Assembly (NCBI GenBank): GCA_937921865.1 | Contig: CAKZWF010000012.1 | Coordinates: 1-40,863 of the forward strand | DNA: 40,863 nucleotides | Source: an uncultured Pseudomonadales bacterium | GTDB lineage: Bacteria; Pseudomonadota; Gammaproteobacteria; Pseudomonadales; Azotimanducaceae | Direction: 5' to 3' | Shown here: positions 1-8,563 of the stretch, one piece after another | Position numbering within the stretch: position 1 is the stretch's first letter | Layout of the letters: the number at the start of each line of letters is the position of its first letter | Translations under genes and position numbers: made by a program | The notes under the pieces: model-generated | Database searches by the model: none | What the model saw: the letters and a program-made list of their open reading frames with translations, nothing else | Told to the model about the DNA's origin: nothing

Positions 1-1
1 A

Positions 2-109
2 GACAGCTGGGGTCGTATCTGCGTTGCGGGGCTAGCGCTGCTGTGCCTGGTTGAACTGGAAAAACTGGTGCGAAGCGCCTGGTTGAACCGATCCGTTGCC
101 AGAAGATGA
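2..109 (+). CDS. C-terminal tail of a probable P-type cation-transporting ATPase (partial)
   Basis: The frame is open from the window edge and gives 35 residues ending at a TGA at 107-109. The peptide begins DSWGRICVAGLALL, continues as a hydrophobic helix, and ends in a VELEKLV stretch followed by a basic tail with two terminal arginines. A last transmembrane helix followed by a V-E-L-E-K-type motif and a basic end is characteristic of the C-terminus of P2-type cation ATPases (Ca2+/Na+/H+-type pumps with a C-terminal cation-ATPase domain). This rests on a short tail only, so the ion is unknown and other membrane proteins are possible. It faces the acyltransferase gene, which is on the opposite strand. 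Confidence 0.5.
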   Translation, partial: DSWGRICVAGLALLCLVELEKLVRSAWLNRSVARR

Positions 110-173
110 CGCTGATAGCTGATTGGATATTGGCAGGCAGCTGATGGTTTTCATCGGCGGAGCCTGTTTTGGA

Positions 174-887
174 TCACGCTGGCACGCACAGCGCGCGTAC
201 CCGAGCCTCGATCTCGGCAACCACCACATCGGTCTCGCTGGAAGAGGCCACCTGATAGGGTGAGCCAAAACGCATGACGGCACTCCAGCGTTTTTCCCGG
301 CGGTAGACGAAGCCTACAGGCACTACGGGGATGGGATGCCCCAGTCGTTGTGCCGCAGCCTGGGCGATCCAGACGAAGCCAGGGCGAAATGGCAGGAACT
401 CGCCCGGTGCGGTCTTCGGCGAATCGTGGGAATCCACGTTCGGATAACCCTCCGGGAACATTGCGACGATCCGTCCGTCGCACAGCAGGTCATCACACTG
501 CTGGAGACAGATCCGCCGGTAGGAGTGCACTTCTTCTGGCTGGAAAACGCAACGTGGCGCCGACGGCTCATGGGCAGACTGAATCACCCGCTCAGAGCGC
601 AGCAGCACAGGCCATGCTGCCACATAAGCCAACCCGTGCAAGGCAACGCGGTGCGCATAGTTGCGGGCCCAATCAACAGAGATAACCAGGTGTACTGGCC
701 GTGGCATTGTCGATAGCAGGGCGATACCGTCGTAAACCTGGTGGTAGTGGCGCGCCGCCAGCACTACCGGCCCGGTCTCGGGCACATTGTGCATGCCCTC
801 GGTTTGCAAGCGTATACGCCGAACAAACATGCGTGCAAACGCTCTGATTCCGGCAACTCCAACGCGTTGTAGAGTAGAAATTGGCAA
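174..887 (-). CDS. PlsC-like lysophospholipid/glycerolipid acyltransferase
   Basis: This 237-residue protein belongs to the 1-acyl-glycerol-3-phosphate acyltransferase superfamily, which transfers fatty acyl groups to lysophospholipids or related lipids at the inner membrane. The first acyltransferase block is seen near residue 45 as ARHYHQVYDG, and the substrate-binding block near residue 140 as FPEGYPNVD. The His-Asp spacing is not the textbook HX4D: the block reads HYHQVYD. I recall similar HYH..YDG blocks in other PlsC-like proteins, so it is probably a subfamily feature rather than damage. The start is a TTG at 887; a nearby ATG at 895-893 is out of frame. It is divergent from the phospholipase-D-like gene. 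The exact substrate cannot be told. Confidence 0.75.
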   Translation of the reverse strand: MPISTLQRVGVAGIRAFARMFVRRIRLQTEGMHNVPETGPVVLAARHYHQVYDGIALLSTMPRPVHLVISVDWARNYAHRVALHGLAYVAAWPVLLRSERVIQSAHEPSAPRCVFQPEEVHSYRRICLQQCDDLLCDGRIVAMFPEGYPNVDSHDSPKTAPGEFLPFRPGFVWIAQAAAQRLGHPIPVVPVGFVYRREKRWSAVMRFGSPYQVASSSETDVVVAEIEARVRALCVPA

Positions 888-1038
888 CGTAACATGCCTT
901 TTTTATGCCAGTGCATAGGAACTGATAGTCACACTAAGATAGCAGACCAATATTCAGTCTTATACCGGGCGGATATCGATCCAGCACTCCAGCAGGATAT
1001 AGGCAGAATATTTTCGACGATTCCGGGGTACAGTAAAC

Positions 1039-3162
1039 GTGAGGGTGAACGGGAGTATTTTGATACTACAAACATTCAGGCAATCCAGACTACAAACCGG
1101 ATCCGGTAGCGCATGCGCCAGTTGCTGGTCTTGGTGTATGTGCAGTCTCGCTCAGGCGAGTGCATTGCTGCTGCTGTTGATGCTGTCAGCATGTTCCACT
1201 CCGCCAACACTCCCCGATGGTTTTGGTGGCCAGGTTGCGCTGGAAGCCTGGAGGAGTGATACCAGCCTGCAGATCAAATACATCGGTCCAAATGGCCTGA
1301 TGTACAGCTTTGCTGACTGGCGCGGAGAAGTGGCTGTTGATGCCTCCCTGCCTGACGCGGTATCAGTTGCTGTGATCGATCCCGATGTTACGGGCCGTAA
1401 TCCCTGGACTCGACCACCAGGTACTGTCCGGCCCCTGCCGATACTACCGGCCTCTGAATACCGTCGCTTTCGGAACCGACTGCTCACAACAATGGTTCCC
1501 ACAACGGGCACGGAAGCCATCACCGTCGCTCTTGGTGATCAGGACATCACCCTGTATTTTGATTCGCAGGGACACTTTCACTCTACATTTTCTGAACTAC
1601 CAGGCGATATTCGCATAGTCGCTCGCTACTCTTTAGAGGACTACCTGCAAACAGCACCAGAAATTCTTAAGGCGCAGCTGGTTGAGCTTGGCGTTTCCGG
1701 CTCCGAGGTGCTCTTCAATACTGGTGATGTCGACGAAGACGCGTTACCGTTTCTCTACGCCAATGTGGATACCAGACTCGGCGCATACTTCAGACTGCCA
1801 CCACCTGGGGACAAACCGGTTGAGCAACTGACATTCGTTCCCGTCACCCGCTCGATGATGCATCTGGTTCAGTCACATACCACACAACTCGTCAGTCGTG
1901 CAGTCACGTCGGTAGTGCGGCTGATGTTTGTGGTGTCACATGCGGCTACGGATACTTTTGATCTCGCGCCGCTCCTGATATTCGAGACCGACCCGATTCC
2001 TCCACTTAAACAGGGCCCGGCGATGGATCTTGCGCTCTGGGAGCTGGAGCTCGACAGACTGCTCGGACGTCGTTCTGAACGCGGCGAGCTGGATTATCTG
2101 ATCGACGGAGCTGCGTTCTTCGAACGTTTCGAAGCGGCAATCCGCTCAGCCTCTAAGAGCATACAACTGCGAACCTACATCTTCGACAATGACGACTACG
2201 CATTGAGTATTGCTGACCTGTTGCGCGATCGCGCGCGGCAGGGAGTCGATGTCAAAGTCCTGTTTGATGGGATTGGCACCCTCGCTGCTCTAGCGAATCC
2301 GGCGTCAGAACTTCCAGAAGGATACGAGCCACCTCAATCGATAGAAAGCTATCTGGAAATGGACTCCACAGTGGATGTCCGCCGTCTTCCCAATCCCTTT
2401 CTTACCGGCGATCACACCAAAACCACGATTGTTGATAGCAGGCTGGCATATCTCGGCGGAATGAACATCGCTAGAGAATACCGCTACGAGTGGCACGATA
2501 TGATGGTCGAATTGCGGGGTCCCGTTGTCGCTGCGCTGGCAGATGATTTTGATATCGCCTGGGCGGGGGCCGGTCCATTCGGAGATATCGGTCAGTTTTT
2601 CGCCCATCTGCAACCTGATCACGAGCGCGGACCCGAGTTCGGCTATCCGCTGAGATTGCTTTATACAAAACCCATGTCTTCTGAGATCAGAATGACTCAA
2701 CTGGCAGCGATCCGTCGGGCGCAACAATACGTCTATGTGCAGAACGCCTATCTGACCGACGATTCCTTCCTGCTCGAACTGGTGAAGGCGCGTCGACGGG
2801 GCGTTGATGTCCGCGTCATCATTCCGCTGGAAAGCGACCGGGGCCAGTTAACGCGCGACAACATCCTCGCTGCGAATGCGTTGTTCAGTCACGGTGTGCG
2901 TATTTATGTTTATCCAGGCATGTCTCACATTAAAGCAGCCATTATCGACGGCTGGGCGTGTCTGGGTTCAGCTAATCTTGACCAGCTGAGCTTGCGGGTA
3001 AATCTGGAGACCAATATCGCCACATCCGAGCCGGAAGCGGTAGATGCGCTGCGCGAACAGCTGTTTGAAAAGGACTTCAAAGCATCCCCGGAGATGCGGC
3101 AGCCATTCCCCGAGATCTGGACCGACCGACTGTGGGAGATGGTTGGCGACTACATCTTTTAG
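1039..3162 (+). CDS. Phospholipase D/cardiolipin synthase-like lipoprotein
   Basis: The C-terminal ~390 residues form a two-lobed phospholipase D domain. The first HKD motif is GDHTKTTIVD with its histidine at residue 459. The second is SHIKAAIID with its histidine at residue 630, followed by GSANLDQLSL. This is the pattern of cardiolipin synthases and other phosphatidyltransferases, which swap head groups between phospholipids. About 300 residues precede the domain and resemble nothing I recognise. Near the N-terminus a run of leucines leads to LSACS, a lipobox, suggesting an acylated envelope protein. The start is unclear: GTG codons at 1039 and 1045 give a long leader, while ATG at 1138 gives a short signal without the usual positive residues. 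No good ribosome site decides it. Confidence 0.8.
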   Translation: MRVNGSILILQTFRQSRLQTGSGSACASCWSWCMCSLAQASALLLLLMLSACSTPPTLPDGFGGQVALEAWRSDTSLQIKYIGPNGLMYSFADWRGEVAVDASLPDAVSVAVIDPDVTGRNPWTRPPGTVRPLPILPASEYRRFRNRLLTTMVPTTGTEAITVALGDQDITLYFDSQGHFHSTFSELPGDIRIVARYSLEDYLQTAPEILKAQLVELGVSGSEVLFNTGDVDEDALPFLYANVDTRLGAYFRLPPPGDKPVEQLTFVPVTRSMMHLVQSHTTQLVSRAVTSVVRLMFVVSHAATDTFDLAPLLIFETDPIPPLKQGPAMDLALWELELDRLLGRRSERGELDYLIDGAAFFERFEAAIRSASKSIQLRTYIFDNDDYALSIADLLRDRARQGVDVKVLFDGIGTLAALANPASELPEGYEPPQSIESYLEMDSTVDVRRLPNPFLTGDHTKTTIVDSRLAYLGGMNIAREYRYEWHDMMVELRGPVVAALADDFDIAWAGAGPFGDIGQFFAHLQPDHERGPEFGYPLRLLYTKPMSSEIRMTQLAAIRRAQQYVYVQNAYLTDDSFLLELVKARRRGVDVRVIIPLESDRGQLTRDNILAANALFSHGVRIYVYPGMSHIKAAIIDGWACLGSANLDQLSLRVNLETNIATSEPEAVDALREQLFEKDFKASPEMRQPFPEIWTDRLWEMVGDYIF

Positions 3163-3259
3163 CAGGACACCAGAAGCATGTCCGAACTGCCAGGGCTGCG
3201 GTCTGGCGGATTTGTTTTAGCCCAGCGGTCGCCGCAGCTTTTGCCGCGGCAGGTGCCAC

Positions 3260-3709
3260 TCAGCCTTTTTTGAGTTTCTTGATCTTTTTGTTCAGCTTCT
3301 TGTTGGCTTTCTTCAGTGCCTTCAGTTCACACTTGAGCGCTTCTTTGGCCTTTGCTTCGGTCTTGAAGTGCTGCTTGCGACTCTTCAACATCACCTGTTT
3401 AGGATCAACGTTCTTGTTGAAAATTGTCACGCCTTCCAGGTTTTCAGAGCCGGTGTTGCAGACTGCGTGAAATTTCCCTGCTGGGACAATGGCTACTGAA
3501 CCGGCACACAGTTCATGGGTGGTATCTTCTATCTGAATTTTCCCGGTGCCGCTGCGCACAATCAGAATTTCTTCTACGAGGGTGTGGCTGTGTCCGGGAT
3601 TTTCCGCACCCGGTGCCATACAGACCGGCACAAAGCCGAGTTCATCGAGCTTGATGGATCGGACCGCTCGAGCGGCTTCGAAGTCTTTGGGTGTAAGCAC
3701 CTGTTCCAT
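3260..3709 (-). CDS. Small cupin protein with lysine-rich C-terminal tail
   Basis: Residues 25-100 are a single cupin barrel. The metal-binding motif is GHSHTLVEE, with His40, His42 and Glu46, and the second motif supplies His81 in GKFHAVCN. Such small cupins bind a divalent metal and act as dioxygenases, isomerases or sensors; the sequence does not say which. After the barrel a basic tail runs to the end: 17 of the last 41 residues are lysine, with leucine/isoleucine spacing that could form a helix or coiled coil. The ATG at 3709 has a strong GGGAGAAG ribosome site just upstream. The gene converges on the phospholipase-D-like gene, and ZntB lies upstream on the same strand about 90 bases away. 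Confidence 0.75.
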   Translation of the reverse strand: MEQVLTPKDFEAARAVRSIKLDELGFVPVCMAPGAENPGHSHTLVEEILIVRSGTGKIQIEDTTHELCAGSVAIVPAGKFHAVCNTGSENLEGVTIFNKNVDPKQVMLKSRKQHFKTEAKAKEALKCELKALKKANKKLNKKIKKLKKG

Positions 3710-3801
3710 GACGTCTTCTCCCTTAAAAGTTGATGATGGACTTTAGCCTATGGTTGGTGGGTAGTTTACCTGTTGATTGTCCGGTTCGCGATAGCCAGTC
3801 C

Positions 3802-4779
3802 TCAGAACCAGCGTTTGGCGCGGAGGTAGACGAGGGTTCCTACCGTGATTGAAGCCATACCCAGGACCACAATCCAGAAGGCTAATGGATCCTCTGATCC
3901 CGGCAGCCCGGCGGTGTTCATGCCGAACAGACCGGTGATAAAACTGATTGGTAGAAAAACCGCGGCGACAATCGAAAACAGATACAGGCGGTCGTTCTGT
4001 TGCTGGGCAAGGCGATTCAACAGCTCTTCCTGTAACACGCTGGTGCGTTCACGCACCAGATCCAGATCTTCGACAGCGCGGGTGATGCGATCTGACTGAT
4101 CTCTGATAGTAAATACGACGCTTGGATCCAGCCGGTCATTGGTCTGCCTGGCGAGCCCCTCAAGAGCTTCCCGCAAAGGGGAAATAAAGCGTCGCACAAC
4201 GGCAGTCTGTCGGCGTAACTGCGACAACTCGGTGCGCAATGATCGGCTGTCTTGGTCTTCCACGCCTTCTTCATGCTGCAGCAGCTCGGCTTCGATGTCA
4301 TCCACGAAAGTTACGATCCGATTGGCGATCCGTTCGATAATCTCGACCACCAGTGCGGGTAAATCTACAGGGCCTTTGCCGCGTTCCAAGTCCGCACGGA
4401 TATCCTGAATTGACATGAGCCGACGCTGACGAACAGTGATCAGCCGGCCAGGCTCTATCCACAGTCGCAGAGACACCATGTCTGTGGGGTCGGCCCCCGG
4501 ATTCAGGTTGATGCCACGCAGTACCACGAGAATGCCGCCGTCGGCCGCGATAGTGCGCGGCCGGCTTTCCGGTCGCACCAGCGTATCGATAATGCTTTCA
4601 TCAACTCCGCGGGCCTGCAGCCATTCGGCTGCTTGTGCTGAGGAGTAGTCAATGTGTAGCCATTGCGGAAGATCGCTTTGTGTCTCGCCAGTGCATGGTG
4701 TTACACCTCCGCTGCCATCCAATTCGAATCCGAACACGAAGCAGGGGTGGCTGTCTGAGAGATCAACGGCTTCATTCAC
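3802..4779 (-). CDS. zntB: ZntB-type CorA family metal cation transporter
   Basis: The 325-residue protein has the CorA architecture: a large cytoplasmic N-terminal domain, a long helical stalk rich in Glu/Arg/Gln (about residues 150-265), and two C-terminal transmembrane helices. The selectivity signature GMN occurs in GLFGMNTAGLPG between the two helices, and the protein ends in a short basic tail (RAKRWF). The AGLPG sequence after GMN is closer to the ZntB branch (zinc transport) than to the CorA magnesium channel, but the ion is an inference. The start is a GTG at 4779. The M20 amidohydrolase gene lies 36 bases upstream on the same strand, so the two may be co-transcribed. Confidence 0.82.
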   Translation of the reverse strand: MNEAVDLSDSHPCFVFGFELDGSGGVTPCTGETQSDLPQWLHIDYSSAQAAEWLQARGVDESIIDTLVRPESRPRTIAADGGILVVLRGINLNPGADPTDMVSLRLWIEPGRLITVRQRRLMSIQDIRADLERGKGPVDLPALVVEIIERIANRIVTFVDDIEAELLQHEEGVEDQDSRSLRTELSQLRRQTAVVRRFISPLREALEGLARQTNDRLDPSVVFTIRDQSDRITRAVEDLDLVRERTSVLQEELLNRLAQQQNDRLYLFSIVAAVFLPISFITGLFGMNTAGLPGSEDPLAFWIVVLGMASITVGTLVYLRAKRWF

Positions 4780-4815
4780 TATTACTGCTCTCCGTATCTG
4801 ATTACTGTTGACCCG

Positions 4816-6156
4816 CTAGTCTGCAGGCATCAGTTCCTTGAGTGCGACCACGGTCGATTGTACCCCGCGGGTCACTGAAGGTTCGGGTGTGATTTTGAAT
4901 AAAGGCGAGTGGTGGCTGGGTACCGGGGGACCGCCTGCCGCCGCCCACTCGAAATCTTCTTTGGCGGTGCCGCCGATGCTCCAGTAGACACTGGTGATCT
5001 CCGGATCAACCGTGAAGTAGGGAAAGTCTTCGGCACCCATGCCGCTGGTTTCTTTACTGATCACCACCTCTTCGCCAATCTGGGTCTGCCACGCGCTGCG
5101 CAGGCGCCTCGCCAGTTCCGGATCGTTGACGGTTGGCGGCACGCTCTCCTCAGAGACGATTACTTCGGGCAGCCTGTCTTCCGGCAGTCCAGCAACCCTT
5201 CCCATGTTTTCAGCGATGCGTTCGATGCCTTCGAGCAGAATCTTCCGGGTTTCCAGGTTGGTGTTCCGGACCGTCAACTGCAGATGCGCACGATCGGAAA
5301 TAATGTTGTGTTTGGTCCCTGAGTGGAACGAGCCGACCGTAACGACCCCGGGTGCACGAGGGGAGAGCTCCCTGGCAACCAGAGTCTGCAGCGCCAGAAC
5401 AATCTGCGCGCCCAACACAATCGGATCTTTGCCAGCGTGCGGTGAAGCGCCATGTGCGCCTACGCCATAGATGATGATGTCAACGGTATCGGCGCCGGCA
5501 TAGGGACTGCCGTCGGATACGTTGATCATGCCCGCCTCGTACTCAGAAGCGACATGAAATGCTAACGCGTAGTCGGGCTTGCCGAAACGCTCCCACAGAT
5601 CATCTTCCCGCATTGCCCGTGCGCCGAGCACCCGTTCCTCAGCGGGCTGTACGATCAACATGATGGTACCGGCCCAGTCCTGCCTGTTCGCAGCCATGTG
5701 TCGGGCGGTTCCAACCAGGCTGGTGATGTGCACATCGTGACCGCAGGCGTGCATTACCGGAACAACGTCCCCGGTGATCGGGTCTTGCTGGGTCGCTTTC
5801 GACGCATTCTCGAGCCCTGATTTTTCTTCTACCGGGAGTCCATCCATGTCTGCCCGCATCATCACCAGCGGACCTTCGCCGTTTTCCAGCATGGCCACTA
5901 CGCCGGTGCCACCCACGCCTTCAGTGACCTCGAATCCGGCAGCGCGCAATTCAGCCGCCATCCGGGCTGCGGTTTCGAATTCAATCAGTGACAGCTCAGG
6001 ATTGCGGTGAAAGTGATCAAACAGGACTGCTAAATGATTGTCATAATCGACCTGAATTGAGTCGGCCAGAGACTGGGCTTGAACGGAATTTGTGCTGAAC
6101 AGACCGATGCAGCAGATTGTGACGGTCGCTCTGCGAACTCTGGGGACGATTGACAT
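4816..6156 (-). CDS. Secreted M20-family amidohydrolase
   Basis: This 446-residue protein is an M20D metal-dependent amidohydrolase of the AbgB/HipO/indoleacetyl-amino-acid hydrolase type, which cleaves N-acyl amino acids or related amides. Metal-ligand motifs are visible: MRADMDGLPVEE, HACGHDVH with Cys138 and His140, the QPAEE glutamates, and GMGAEDF near the C-terminus. The first ~28 residues form a signal peptide (basic start, hydrophobic core, ending VQAQ), so the enzyme should be exported. Family members are usually 380-450 residues, so it is complete. The ATG at 6156 has a GAGG ribosome site. It is divergent from the secreted hypothetical protein. The substrate is unknown. Confidence 0.85.
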   Translation of the reverse strand: MSIVPRVRRATVTICCIGLFSTNSVQAQSLADSIQVDYDNHLAVLFDHFHRNPELSLIEFETAARMAAELRAAGFEVTEGVGGTGVVAMLENGEGPLVMMRADMDGLPVEEKSGLENASKATQQDPITGDVVPVMHACGHDVHITSLVGTARHMAANRQDWAGTIMLIVQPAEERVLGARAMREDDLWERFGKPDYALAFHVASEYEAGMINVSDGSPYAGADTVDIIIYGVGAHGASPHAGKDPIVLGAQIVLALQTLVARELSPRAPGVVTVGSFHSGTKHNIISDRAHLQLTVRNTNLETRKILLEGIERIAENMGRVAGLPEDRLPEVIVSEESVPPTVNDPELARRLRSAWQTQIGEEVVISKETSGMGAEDFPYFTVDPEITSVYWSIGGTAKEDFEWAAAGGPPVPSHHSPLFKITPEPSVTRGVQSTVVALKELMPAD

Positions 6157-6250
6157 TGAAACCTCGATAGATAATTTGGTAGCGCTTTACGGACGGACAT
6201 AGTAATTGATTGTGAGCTGTTGTAGACCATGGCAGGACAGCCGGAAGCGA

Positions 6251-6913
6251 ATGTCCGGGTGGCTGACTGGGTTGGCGCTGCTGGTGGCTGCGATCGGCAA
6301 CGGCCAGAGCTTTGCTGATTCGGTCGACGCTCGCTGTGATGTCTATCCCGTGGGAGAAGACCACGCCAGCGCCGTAGTGCCCTGCGTTTTCTCACAGCGG
6401 CAGGGGGCGGTCTCGATCACTCTGGATGACGGTATCCGGTACGAGTTACTGCCGGTTGGCACCGAGCCGGGCAATTTTCAGGACAGCGACGGGAATCGTG
6501 TGTATCGGCAGTCAGGACTGGGTCGTGCTGGACAGATTTTCCGCTTCCCGGACTCGAGTATCTATGTCTATTGGGACAGTTCAGCTTTGCGTACTGCGCC
6601 TGATGATGTGGACAATCCAACAGCGCCTTACTCCACCGCTGACTATGACGCGACGACGCTGCTGCGCTGCCAAGCCAGTGAGTCGGCTGAAATGGTGTTG
6701 TGTCCGGCGGGTATTCTGAGGATGGAAGATCGGCAGGCATCGGTGGTTGTAAGGTCACCGGCCGGGGAGGAATTCACCATCAACTTCATGACCGGTTACG
6801 TGAATGCGACGGGACGGAAAGCGGTGGCTACCATGGAAGCAGACACCTGGACGGTTGTCATTGATGGTGTTGAGATCTATCAGGTGCCGCTGGCGGCAAT
6901 CGAGGGTGGTTAA
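6251..6913 (+). CDS. Secreted hypothetical protein
   Basis: I do not recognise this protein. It begins with a signal peptide (MSGWLTGLALLVAAIGNGQS followed by FA) and the mature part of about 200 residues has four or so cysteines, many aspartates and no transmembrane helix, consistent with a periplasmic or outer-envelope location. The ATG at 6251 is preceded by GGAAG at a suitable distance. An in-frame TTG at 6206 or GTG at 6212 would add a Cys- and Arg-rich leader and cannot be excluded. The end lies 8 bases from the end of the convergent peptide-transporter ATPase gene. Confidence 0.65.
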   Translation: MSGWLTGLALLVAAIGNGQSFADSVDARCDVYPVGEDHASAVVPCVFSQRQGAVSITLDDGIRYELLPVGTEPGNFQDSDGNRVYRQSGLGRAGQIFRFPDSSIYVYWDSSALRTAPDDVDNPTAPYSTADYDATTLLRCQASESAEMVLCPAGILRMEDRQASVVVRSPAGEEFTINFMTGYVNATGRKAVATMEADTWTVVIDGVEIYQVPLAAIEGG

Positions 6914-6921
6914 AGACTGAC

Positions 6922-8562
6922 TCAGTCAGCTTCGAATTTCGGCACCGCCGCAATCAGGGCCTGAGTATATTCATGGCTCGGCCGCTCGCAGACGTCGGCA
7001 ACCGGACCATGTTCGACGACTTTGCCCCTGTGCATCACGGCCACTTCGTCAGCGAAATAGCGGACCACGTCGATGTTGTGGGTTATGAACAGGTAGGTCA
7101 GATTGAACTCGCCGCGCAGTTCATCGAGCAGCGCCAGGATTCGCGCCTGGACACTGACGTCCAGCGCGCTGGTTACTTCATCGCAGACGATGAATTCCGG
7201 ATTCAGTGCCAGGGCTCGGGCAATGCCGATGCGTTGGCGTTGACCGCCGGAGAACTCGTGGGGGAAACGGCGCAGCATGTTGGCATCAAGGCCCACCCGT
7301 TCCAGCAGTTCAGAAGCCAGGCGCAGTCGCTCTGTCTGGTTCTCACCGATGCCGTGCACGGCCATCGGTTCGGTCAGCGTGGTGGCGATTGTCAGTCTGG
7401 GGTTCAAAGATGACTGGGGATCCTGAAAGATGATCTGCAGCGCGCTGCGATAAGGGCGCATCGCCTTCGGCGACAGCTCCAGCAGGTTGGTGTTGCGGAA
7501 TCTGATCTGTCCGGCTGTGCTCGGGATCAATCTCAACAGCGCACGGCCCAGGGTCGTTTTACCGGATCCGGATTCACCGACCAGTGCCAGCACCCGACCT
7601 CGACGTACTTCCAGAGAAACGTCGTCGACGGCTTTGACATCGTCCACATGCCGCTGCAGCACACCGCGCCGGATGGGAAAGTACACCTTCAGTTTGGAGA
7701 TGCTGACAACGGCATCGTCCTCGGCTGTCTCCGGAGTGGGCGTGCGTCGCTTCAGCCGACTGGGCAGTGCGGCCAGCAGTTCCCGGGTGTAGACATGCTG
7801 GGGTCGGTAGAGCACCTCATCCCGGCTGCCGCTTTCGACAATGCGGCCGTGCTGCATCACTGCGATGTGATCGGCGATCTGAGCGACAACGCTTAAGTCA
7901 TGGGTAATGAACAGCATGGCGGTATTTTTACGCTGCTGCAGTTCGGCCATCAGGTCCAGGATCTGTGCCTGAATGGTGACATCGAGAGCCGTAGTTGGCT
8001 CATCAGCGATCAGCAGGTCGGGCTCGCAGGCCATTGCCATGGCGATCATCACCCGTTGCCGCTGTCCGCCAGACAGGCGATGCGGATATTCCTTGAGCCG
8101 CTGTTCGGGGCTGGGCATACGGACCTGCTCCAGCAGTTCCAGCGCTCGCGCTCGAGCGGCGGATTCGTCCAGCCCGAGATGCATGATCAGAGGCTCCATC
8201 AACTGCTCGGCAATGGTCAGCACCGGATTCAGCGCGGTCATGGGTTCCTGGAAGATCATCGAAATTCGTGCGCCGCGAATGGTCTGCATCTCGACCTCGG
8301 ACAGTTGCAGCAGACTCAGCGGCGCGCTGGATTCAACATGCGGTGAATTCAGCAGGACTTCTCCGCCTGGGTGCGATGCGCTGCCTTCTGCCAGCAGTCG
8401 CATCACCGAAAGCCCGGTCACACTCTTGCCGGAGCCTGACTCACCAACCAGACAGAAGGTTTCGCCGGGCTGTATATCGAACGAGATGCCTTTTACCGCG
8501 TCCAACTCTCCGTCTTCGGTGGCGAAACGAACCTGCAGATCTTTGACTGACAGCAGCGCCAT
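6922..8562 (-). CDS. yejF: ABC peptide importer, fused double ATP-binding subunit (YejF-like)
   Basis: Two complete ABC ATPase domains are joined in one 546-residue chain. Each has a Walker A loop (GESGSGKS in the first, GESGSGKT in the second), an ABC signature (LSGGQRQR and FSGGQRQR) and a Walker B (LLIADEP and FIVCDEV). Each also carries the extra C-terminal oligopeptide-transporter region. The fused form is typical of YejF/GsiA. It powers import of peptides through the two permeases encoded just upstream. I chose the ATG at 8562 because it lies one base from the stop of the permease gene, implying translational coupling; a longer frame from 8616 would overlap that gene. Confidence 0.9.
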   Translation of the reverse strand: MALLSVKDLQVRFATEDGELDAVKGISFDIQPGETFCLVGESGSGKSVTGLSVMRLLAEGSASHPGGEVLLNSPHVESSAPLSLLQLSEVEMQTIRGARISMIFQEPMTALNPVLTIAEQLMEPLIMHLGLDESAARARALELLEQVRMPSPEQRLKEYPHRLSGGQRQRVMIAMAMACEPDLLIADEPTTALDVTIQAQILDLMAELQQRKNTAMLFITHDLSVVAQIADHIAVMQHGRIVESGSRDEVLYRPQHVYTRELLAALPSRLKRRTPTPETAEDDAVVSISKLKVYFPIRRGVLQRHVDDVKAVDDVSLEVRRGRVLALVGESGSGKTTLGRALLRLIPSTAGQIRFRNTNLLELSPKAMRPYRSALQIIFQDPQSSLNPRLTIATTLTEPMAVHGIGENQTERLRLASELLERVGLDANMLRRFPHEFSGGQRQRIGIARALALNPEFIVCDEVTSALDVSVQARILALLDELRGEFNLTYLFITHNIDVVRYFADEVAVMHRGKVVEHGPVADVCERPSHEYTQALIAAVPKFEAD

Positions 8563-8563
8563 G

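Noticed and set aside
894..1109. A 71-residue plus-strand reading frame in the gap before the PLD-like gene
   Set aside because: It has no recognisable motif, overlaps the uncertain start of the next gene, and reads like intergenic sequence with a run of unrelated polar residues.
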